Source: Dugong dugon
Lineage: Eukaryota; Chordata; Mammalia; Sirenia; Dugongidae
Reading direction: 5' to 3'
Length of the DNA: 64,000 nucleotides
Assembly: GCA_030035585.1 (NCBI GenBank)
Contig: CM057467.1
Span: 66,452,941-66,516,940 of the forward strand
The translations under genes and the position numbers were made by a program. Of the stretch, positions 56,774-64,000 are shown one piece after another. How positions within the stretch are numbered: position 1 is the stretch's first letter; every line of letters starts with the position of its first letter. The notes beneath the pieces are model-generated. The model searched no databases and was not told where the DNA came from. It saw only the letters and a list, made by a program, of their open reading frames with translations.

Positions 56774-57954
56774 GTTCATTGAACTTTAACACTTCTCTTA
56801 TGTGAGAGGTGAAAGGGAAATTCCATGAGCGTATTTAGTTTGGAGTCAGAACTTGAGTTCTCTCAGAACTTGAGTTTCTTCATCTGAATAAAAGTACAAA
56901 TAAGACAGGGATTAAAACATACTTACCCGAAAAGCCCTTGCAATAATTAGCGATAGTTTATCAAATTCCTATTACCACTTCTGGTATATAGTAGGTGCTC
57001 AAAAAGTAAGAGCTTCTTTTATGATTAACTAAGGTGAAAGAAAAGCTGAAGAAGCCAGGAAAAATACAGAAGCACTGGTGCTGATGGATCTTGTATGTGT
57101 TCCTTTGCGCACTCATTAATATATGCAATGGCAGTGGGATTCCTAGAACAGATCTATATCCATCCTTCCCAGATCTCACATCTTCGTTGTGGAAGAATGA
57201 GGTAAGGTTTCGGTAACACCTCCCTCTCTCATTGCAAAAGAATTGTAAGATGGATTCTCATGCTGACTTGTTTTAACAAGTAGGAACCATTACTCAATAT
57301 ATCACTCTGGCTTACATACAGAAAACAGATGCTGTTCTAGATATTTTAAGCAAGAATAAATTTAATATAGGGAGTCAGGGACTTAAAAATTCATAATACA
57401 GATTGAAGAAATGGAGTCTGAGCTGGGCCTCCAGGAAAGACTCAAGAATAATAGAGAACTAGCCCACTAAAGGAGCTACCACCTCTGGGCTACCTGTGGA
57501 GCAGTGCCACACTCAAGAACCAGACACCACTTTGGCCCCTACTGCAGACATCCAAAATATGGAGAAAGTAAGCCCATGACTACAGACCAGGGGATGAGGT
57601 CAAGAAACCTCTGCTACCACGGCTGCCATTGCTTTTTCAACCACCAGGAACACATGTTCCCGCAATGCCCCTGCACAGCACAGCCAAGAGAAGGCAGGAA
57701 GATTCCTTCTGTCCCAGTTCTGCCTTCAGACCACAGGCACATAACATCCGGTGGGTAAAACCTATTTTACACACGGAATCATAGCTGCAAAGAAGTCTAA
57801 GGAATGTAGGCTTTAGTTTAGTTTTTCAAACTCTCCCGTGAAAAGAAATATGGGATGGAGATTGAGTGAATAACCAGCACACTCAGTGACTAACTGTAGG
57901 TGAATGGCCTGTTTCCTGACCAAAGCCTGGTTTATAACGTTTACGTGGGGGAGT
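56774..57954. other. No gene recognised; unnamed ancient repeat likely at 57290-57780
   Basis: The 57290-57780 stretch (GTTCTAGATATTTTAAGCAAG, GGGAGTCAGGGACTT) reads like an old repeat. An 84-codon open frame at 57504-57758 within it has no family features. Confidence 0.35.
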
Positions 57955-58130
57955 AAATACATGACCTTGGGAATGTGATTTCATATAACCAAACTTCAGG
58001 TTCCTTATTCTAATGAGGGAATTAGAATCTATTAGAGTTGTTACTGTGAGGGTGACATAAGAGAATGTATAAATCGTCTAACATAGAGCTAAATATACCA
58101 CATCTCCTCAATAAATGATAATTATATTTG
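57955..58130 (+). repeat. MIR SINE remnant
   Basis: ATGACCTTGGGAATGTGATTTC, AACTTCAGGTTCC, GAGTTGTTACTGTGAGGGTGAC, CCTCAATAAATGATAATTA. Confidence 0.75.
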
Positions 58131-58984
58131 TACAAATCATAAAATCATCTAGAACTTAGCACAGTATGTTGCATATAGTAAGTACTCAGTAAAAAAATAT
58201 GTTGAAAGGGTGAATATGTTCCAGGATTTGTTCCAAATAGTTTATTTCATTCAATCTTCTAATATTCTATGAGATAGGTCCTGTTATAATTTGCTTTAAG
58301 GAAGAGAACAAATTTTAAGATACAGGAGTCTCAGCCATTTCCTTGTATACTACTCATAGCGATTTCGAATGACTCACATTGTTAACGAATATAGGATTAC
58401 AAATACAAAATACTCAGATTGAATCCTTGCTGTTGCTGTTACTGATGCGGCTGCTACTGCATCCACAAACTTCTCTCAGGAAAGAAAATACCCTGTCTTA
58501 CTAGAAGTAGTTAAGGGGAGGGGCTCAATCATGTCTAACTGAAGGTTCACCTTGAGCCTATCAGACTTAGAGAAAATTGTCAATTCTCAAATGATTGGTA
58601 GATCTGAACAACACCACCAGCAAAAGCAGCCAGTATGTCTATTGGGGGAAACTTCCAGCAGCTGACCCATCTCCTTACCCTTTGCTGAATTTGTATATTG
58701 GGACAATAATGAAGCCACTTCTATATTCATCTGCCAGTTCTTAAAACTGATGAGCTGGGGTCACTAGCAAAGACTACATCTTTATGTTCTCTGTGGGGAT
58801 TGCAGTAGCTGGTCTCTAATATATCCTTTTAATACGAGAATATGTGTCCACATTTATAAATCCTATCCAAGGTCCCACTACTCCATACCCAGTTAATGCA
58901 TAACCCAACCAGGGCTTTTTCCAATATAAGAGAATAATCTGTTCTATCAACTCATCTAGGACTAGGGAACAGGGTAGGAAAAAC
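58131..58984. other. No gene recognised; diverged MIR piece
   Basis: An antisense MIR-like patch lies near 58225-58300 (TCAATCTTCTAATATTCTATGAG). The rest looks unique. Confidence 0.35.
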
Positions 58985-59135
58985 AATAACTTTGGTGTTA
59001 TATGGACTTGAATTCAGTTCCCACCTTGGCCTTTTCTATCTCTGTGATCTAACATCTTGAATCTTTGACATCCTTGTATGTAAAATAGGGACACCTGTTT
59101 CCTTGGTTGTTGTGAGGATTATATTTTTTAATGTT
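58985..59135 (+). repeat. MIR SINE remnant
   Basis: TATGGACTTGAATTCAGTTCCC, GTATGTAAAATAGGGACACC, GGTTGTTGTGAGGATTATA. Confidence 0.75.
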
Positions 59136-59970
59136 TAGAATATGAGTAGAATGGCAATGAGCATTGTTGTGGTATTTTTATCAATAAACTACTGCAGTGA
59201 GTTTATTGAAGTTCCCTTTGAATATTTTAGCTAGAATTTTACTCATTCAATATTTAGTTGGATTTCCAGGTAAATGTCAGAAAATTCTGTTCCAGGAGAG
59301 TCTGGGTGCATTTTTGTTTGGGAACGTTTAGCCTGGCAATGATGAAGAAAGAATGCTCAAATAAATTGGCTTGTGCTATCCAGAATATAGTAGCTTAAAT
59401 AAAAAATTGATTTACATTCTCCAGATGAAGTGTTTAACTGGAAACATCTTGCCATTTCATAATGGCAAAATATCCTACTTCAGTGACATTTTAAATTAAA
59501 GTGAGTGGTCCTACTTAGGATGTGTGACCTCCTTTATTAAGCTGCTTATCTCCACCCATTAGACCAGACAAATCAGAATTAATGTGTTCTCTCAACTCTC
59601 TGAAAGATGCAAAAAATGTATCTAGAGGGAGCGTGTTCTAGTGGAAATAAGGTAGAACTTAGACTCAAAAGACTTAAAGTTTCCCTTGGGCTCAACAACT
59701 ACATTGGGGAAGTTTTGCACTCATTTGAGACAGTTTTTTTTTTTTTTTTGGCCTATGAAATGATAAGAAAAAGCCTGGTTTATTGGTTTTCTATGAAAAT
59801 TAAAAATTAGCCAGTGTCTTCCAGAATGACATGAGTGGTTACAAATACAGCTCCTAGAGTTAAAATGCCAATGTTTGACTTTCAGCTTCACCACTGACCA
59901 AAGAGTGACCCTGAGAAATCTTCCTAACCTCTCTGTAAACAGTTTTCTCATACAGAAAAAAAAAAAAAGT
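59136..59970. other. No gene recognised; possible MIR near 59850
   Basis: A MIR-like plus-strand patch at about 59850-59960 (CAGCTTCACCACTGACC, CCTCTCTGTAAACAG). The rest is unassigned. Confidence 0.35.
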
Positions 59971-60600
59971 GACCTCATATGGTGCAATTAATCACTTTGG
60001 TGTGTGGCCTTTCTAGCCATGGTCTTGTAACTCCCACTCAGGTGATTATGTGATAGGGTGTGGCCTACCAAGGGGATTGGTCAGTTTTGCCTTAAAAGAG
60101 AGCCAATTCCAGAGCAGAGAGGAGGAGCCCACCACCACCAAGGAAGGAGAGACCCAGCAGCAGAGGCCTGGCAGCAGTAGATAGCATGTTGGGCCTCCCA
60201 GCCCACAGAGAGAGAAAGCTGAGTGCCTTTGGGAAGAGACTGAGGGCCAGGAAGAGGCATGCCTGTGAGCACAGCTGGGGAGAGTCTATCCTGATGGAAG
60301 GACTGTATCCTAAATATTCTTGAACCTGAAGTGTAGCTGTTACTTCCCTAATAAACTCTGTAATCTTGAGTATGGTCTGTGAGTTCTGTGTGGCCATTGC
60401 AATGAATTATTGAACCCAGTACAGAGTGCTGTGGGAGGGATGGTTGATGTCAGCCTTAGTAAAGATGGCGGAGAGAGGAGGCTTGTCTGGCCTACACCTC
60501 ATAAGAATCAGCGTTGGGCTGTTGATCCTGGCTCTCCTAACCCTTTGTGGGATTGGAGGAGGTCAGACACCAACCCCAAGCCATTTTTACAGCATGTTTT
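59971..60600 (+). mobile_element. Candidate LTR-like interspersed repeat with promoter features
   Basis: A GC-richer unit of about 600 bp with an inverted CCAAT box (GGATTGGTCAG, 60075-60085), a TATA-like CCTTAAAAGAG about 10 bases on, a purine-rich leader, and an AATAAA at about 60351 followed by a GT-rich run (TATGGTCTGTGAGTTCTGTG). This resembles an LTR or a promoter-bearing repeat. Ends and family are uncertain, and I see no target duplication. Confidence 0.45.
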
Positions 60601-60749
60601 ATGACCCAGAGGATAAGAAGATTATTAAAAGTGTTAAATAAGATATAATGTACACTAAACACTAACAGCACTTACACAGTATGTGGACAGTAAAAATTAT
60701 TATTATGATTGTTTTAAGAAACTAAAATGTGTTGGTTTCATATGGCACT

Positions 60750-61410
60750 TGTTGCATTTTTTTTTTAATTAAATTTTATTTTTTTTTAAAATACGCACAG
60801 CAAAGATAATCGTTTCAACAGATTCTACTTGTACAATTCAGTGACGTTGTTTACATTCTCAAGCTGTGTTCTCACTATTCTTTTCCAGATTATTCCACTA
60901 GCTTTAATGTAAAGTCACTGTCCCCTAAACTTCTCATCTAATCTTTCAAGATGCTGTTGTCAATTTGTTCCTACATAGATGTATCTTTGAGAGAGCACAA
61001 TGTTCAAGGCAGACATACTTTACTAATTAGGCTAAACTGTTGCTTGGTTCAAAGCTGACTTCTGGGAAAAGTTTTGGTTTGAGGTTTAAAATTTAAAGAT
61101 TATCTCAGGGCAATAGTTTTGGTTGTTCAGCCACCTTCAGTGGATCCAGAAGGTCTGGATTACATTGAGAATTTGAAATTCTATTCCTTTTTTCCTCCTT
61201 TTTATCAGGATTGTTCTGCAGAATCTTAGATCAAAAAGTTTAATTATAGTAGCTAGGCACCATCCAGTTCTTCTGGTCTCAAGGCACAGAAGGCAGATGT
61301 TCATGGTGGCAGCATTTCCTCCTCCAATTCCTGATTCTCCTTCTTCCTCTGCTACTCCAGGTAAATGGAGACCTATTGTTGTAGCCTGGGTGGCTGCTCT
61401 CACATTATGT
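60750..61410 (-). mobile_element. L1 3' UTR fragment, 5'-truncated
   Basis: A T tract, then AAAATACGCACAGC, AATTCAGTGACGTTG, CACTGTCCCCTAAACTTCTC, GATTATCTCAGGGCAATAG, GCTAGGCACCATCCAG TTCTTC and AATGGAGACCTATTGTTG. The same lineage as the 3' UTR at 30420-31000 and the piece at 20838. Confidence 0.75.
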
Positions 61411-62119
61411 TTAATGGTGGCTTGTATCTGCCTGTCACCTGCACTAAGATGTAAGCTTCTTTAGTACAGATGCGGTGTCTTATTCATCTTTGTCATGCCA
61501 GTATCCAACATGGTGCCTGGCACAATATCAGGGTTCAGGAATACTTGATAGATGAATAAATGATTTTTGGAAGAAAAAATTCTTTAGGAAGAATTCAGAG
61601 GAAGTAAACCATATATTCAATGCACTTTTACAGTGATTGCTGATGCCCTGTGATATGTAACCTCTGTACTGTAAGAAATAGAAAGAATGAGTACTACTGT
61701 ATACTTTCCTTGAAAATGCTAATAGTCTAGTAGGATATAGGCAAAGACATATCTCCAAAGTGTAGGAAGACTCTCTGGTATCTCAAGGTATTTTTCATAC
61801 CGGTGATGGACATTTATAAGTTAGTTTGTGTGTTCCCAAGTAACACATGCTATGATTTTTTGGTAAAATAATCAGCCTGCCTGGAATTAAATTCTCAATA
61901 TGTAAAATGGTCTGTGACTTTATGTCTTCAGTCTTTATGAACTTCATTTATTCCAAATGCATTCCCTTAGAAAGCCCAGAATAGTTTTCCAATGTGCCTT
62001 TTTATGATGCAAATTCAGGAAATAAGTGTTCAGTCCTATTTTGGCATTCTTTAGTTAAAACCTTCTAATTTCTTTGCATGCACTTAGTTAGAATGCACTT
62101 AGTTAGAATGAAATCCAAA
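61411..62119. other. No gene recognised; short tandem duplication
   Basis: A diverged repeat-like end (CCAACATGGTGCCTGGCAC near 61503) and a perfect tandem of GCACTTAGTTAGAAT at about 62080-62109. Confidence 0.4.
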
Positions 62120-62480
62120 ATAAAATATCTTGACTTACAAATTGCTATGTGATCTAACCCTAATTTATACCACTCTCCTCTGTGTTTACTGATCTTAGAT
62201 ATGCTGGCCTCCTTGTTGTTCTTCAAAACATTGAATGCTTTAATTCTCTCTTCTTAGAATACTATCCCCAAATATCCACATGGCTTACTTTTCTCTTCTT
62301 TCATGTCTTTGCTCAAATGACACTTCCTTAAAGTTCTTCCCTGACCACGTTATTTAAATTGCTTCCTATCTTCCCCCAGTTTCCTTTCATCAGTTTGCAT
62401 TGCTTTATTTTTATTCATGAATCCTTGTCTTTTCTGAATTTCTCCTCTCACACATTCATGTACTTCAGAAATCTGTGTCG
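62120..62480 (+). repeat. L2-like LINE remnant
   Basis: L2 3'-end text: ATGTGATCTAACCC, CTTTGCTCAAATGACACTTCC, TTCTTCCCTGACCACG, TGCTTTATTTTTATTC. Confidence 0.6.
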
Positions 62481-62494
62481 ATCTTCTCTTCTGT

Positions 62495-63050
62495 GCCTTG
62501 TTTTGAGAGGAGCCCTGAGGATGTGATGGGAAGCAAATCAGGCACAGAACCTGTCCTCAAAGAACTGAGTCTATTGGGGAACACAGAAAAGGGAAGAAGG
62601 GATTATGGTTCATTGAGTTGAGTGCTGTGATGAAGGTGGGTATAGGGTGCTATGGAGGCAATAGGGAGCCACATAATCCAGCTGAGATTTCAAAGAAGAT
62701 ATCCTAGAGAGTGATAACTACCTGACACCTGAAGGTTAGGTAAAAATCACCTAAGTGATAGAAGTGTGGGCAAAAATTGTCCCAGCAGAGGGAAGAATAT
62801 GTTCAAAGATTCAGAGGAGGAAAGAGAGCATTAGCACTTTTGAAGAACTGAAGGACACTCAGTGTGGCCAGAATGTTGTGCTTTCAGAGGGAAGGAAGGA
62901 AAGAATGAAAGAAGTTTCAGATGGTTTGAGAAGCAAGCATGAGGAAGACCATTAGGCCATATTAAAGAATTTGACCTTATTGCAATAGCAGTGGAAATCA
63001 TTGAAGGGTTTTAAGCAAGGATGTGACTTGTTAAGATTTGTGTTTTTTAA
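62495..63050 (-). repeat. L2-like LINE remnant
   Basis: Antisense L2 text: GGCACAGAACCTGTCCTCAAAGAAC, GAGATTTCAAAGAAGATATCC, CCAGCAGAGGGAAGAATATG, GAAGGGTTTTAAGCAAGGATGTG. Confidence 0.6.
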
Positions 63051-63889
63051 AAATATCTATTGACTGAAAAGGGTAAGATTGAATGTCGAACAACCAGTTA
63101 AGATCCTGTGCAATAATGCGGGTGAGAAACAATGAAACAGTGAAGGCCGATAACAGTACATGGTGCTAAGAATGGAGGGAAGGGAAGGTGTCTGAGAGAT
63201 GTTGATAAGGGAGCATGTGGTGATTAATTGGAAATGTATGGTGAGTGATTGGCAGGAATTAAACATGGCACTGGCATTTCTGGTTGGAACCATGGGAGTC
63301 ATTTACTGAGGTCCGGAACATGAGATGGTAGGTGAGTTTGGGCAGAAAGATGATCAGTTCTGTTTTAAGATTCATGCAAGACCTGCAAATGGAGATGGAG
63401 TAAGTATCTCCAATTTCCCCCTGCAGTTATAAATCATTGCATTGCTGTTTTATGTTATGATGTAATCTCTTTGTGTCTTTAATAAACCTTCCCCTGTGCT
63501 TAAACTTGTAGCAGTGCATTGAATATTTGCTGATTCCTTATTTGCAGGGATCTCTAGTGAATATTTAGGCTGTCTTGGAATTTAGAACCTTATAATTTAA
63601 ACAGATTCGCATGTATTATACTAACAGAGCACTTAACCTCTCTGGGCTTCAGGGATCTAGTAGAAAATAAAATAAAATTAACTGAACTTAAAGCTAGAAG
63701 AGATGAATGTGGGATGCACTTTAGTCATTAAATCACACTGTAGTTAAGGGTAGTAAGATGTGTACACATAAACTGCAGTGCATTAAAACAGCCTCAGTAT
63801 CATGCAAGTACTTTGAGCTATCATCATATTCAATATTCCACTTCACTTTCTCAGTGAATGCATTCATCCTCATTATAATCTCTATCATC
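63051..63889. other. No gene recognised
   Basis: Purine-rich text to about 63420, perhaps a continuing L2, then unique AT-rich sequence. No exon candidate. Confidence 0.35.
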
Positions 63890-64000
63890 ATTATAACTGA
63901 CAATTATTGAACAAATACAGCAGGCTTTGTGCATTATCTCAATAAATCATCAAAATTGTCTTATGAGTTAGTTGCTATGTTAAGCCTGTTTTGCAGATGA
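63890..64000 (-). repeat. MIR SINE remnant cut by the window end
   Basis: CAATTATTGAACAAATACAGC, GTGCATTATCTCAATAAATC, GAGTTAGTTGCTATGTTAAGCC, TTTTGCAGATGA. It runs off the edge. Confidence 0.7.

Noticed and set aside
57504-57758. 84-codon cysteine/histidine-rich open frame
   Set aside because: Cysteines do not form a zinc-finger spacing that I recognise, and the stretch reads like an old repeat.
1-64000. CRISPR array, bacterial operon or phage system
   Set aside because: No regularly spaced direct repeats, no dense coding and no ribosome binding sites; repeat content is mammalian throughout.

Overview
The window is repeat-dense, gene-poor mammalian DNA. The commonest young repeats are AfroSINEs and BovB/RTE-clade LINE copies that share one 3' tail (a motif like TATGAGTCGGAA.CGAC..GGCA). 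Together with the L1 types, this points to an afrotherian, most likely an elephant. Ancient MIR, L2, MER5A, hAT-Charlie, MaLR and old L1 remnants form the background, as expected for a placental mammal. I find no complete host protein-coding gene, no functional RNA gene and no CRISPR array.

Layout. 1-5 kb: unique DNA, an antisense AfroSINE and a decayed hAT (ZMYM-like) transposase at 3.6-4.9 kb. 5.04-7.30 kb: an LTR-internal-LTR MaLR element with a near-matching 5-bp target duplication. 9-12.9 kb: AfroSINEs, an L1 3' end nested in a SINE tail, a solo MaLR LTR (11.3 kb) and a candidate class II ERV LTR (12.3-12.8 kb). 14-16.2 kb: a tRNA-Gly-headed SINE and an internally deleted RTE nested in a MER5-like element. 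20.8-21.8 kb: MER5A containing an L1 containing an AfroSINE, each layer with a readable target duplication. 22.7-29.1 kb: SINEs, an RTE 3' end and MIRs. 29.5-38.8 kb: an antisense RTE copy broken by an AfroSINE and by a full-length antisense L1 of about 8.4 kb (30.07-38.48 kb). That L1 has dead ORF2 and ORF1, a 5' UTR with a duplicated module and a composite 3' UTR. 39.4 kb: a short open segment resembling the N-terminal half of a CUB-domain exon, the only host-exon candidate I consider interesting. 40.3-41.5 kb: a hAT-Charlie remnant holding an inverted AfroSINE dimer. 42.2 kb: another MaLR LTR with a SINE fragment inside it. 43.6-47.3 kb: MIR, L2 and old L1. 51.7-52.6 kb: an RTE copy with both ends, a large internal deletion and a target duplication. 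52.6-64 kb: MIRs, a tRNA-Gly/RTE SINE, a 45-bp micro-SINE insertion, a promoter-like LTR candidate (60 kb), an L1 3' UTR (60.8-61.4 kb) and L2 pieces.

How the parts work together. The recurring theme is a retrotransposon family network. RTE supplies the 3' tail of AfroSINE, and both the 5' and 3' parts of a tRNA-Gly-headed SINE and of deleted RTE derivatives, so these short elements probably moved using the RTE machinery. A separate L1 lineage supplied the truncated and full-length antisense L1s. Family names come from remembered consensus features and were not checked against a repeat library. Ends of old repeats are good to about 10-30 bases.
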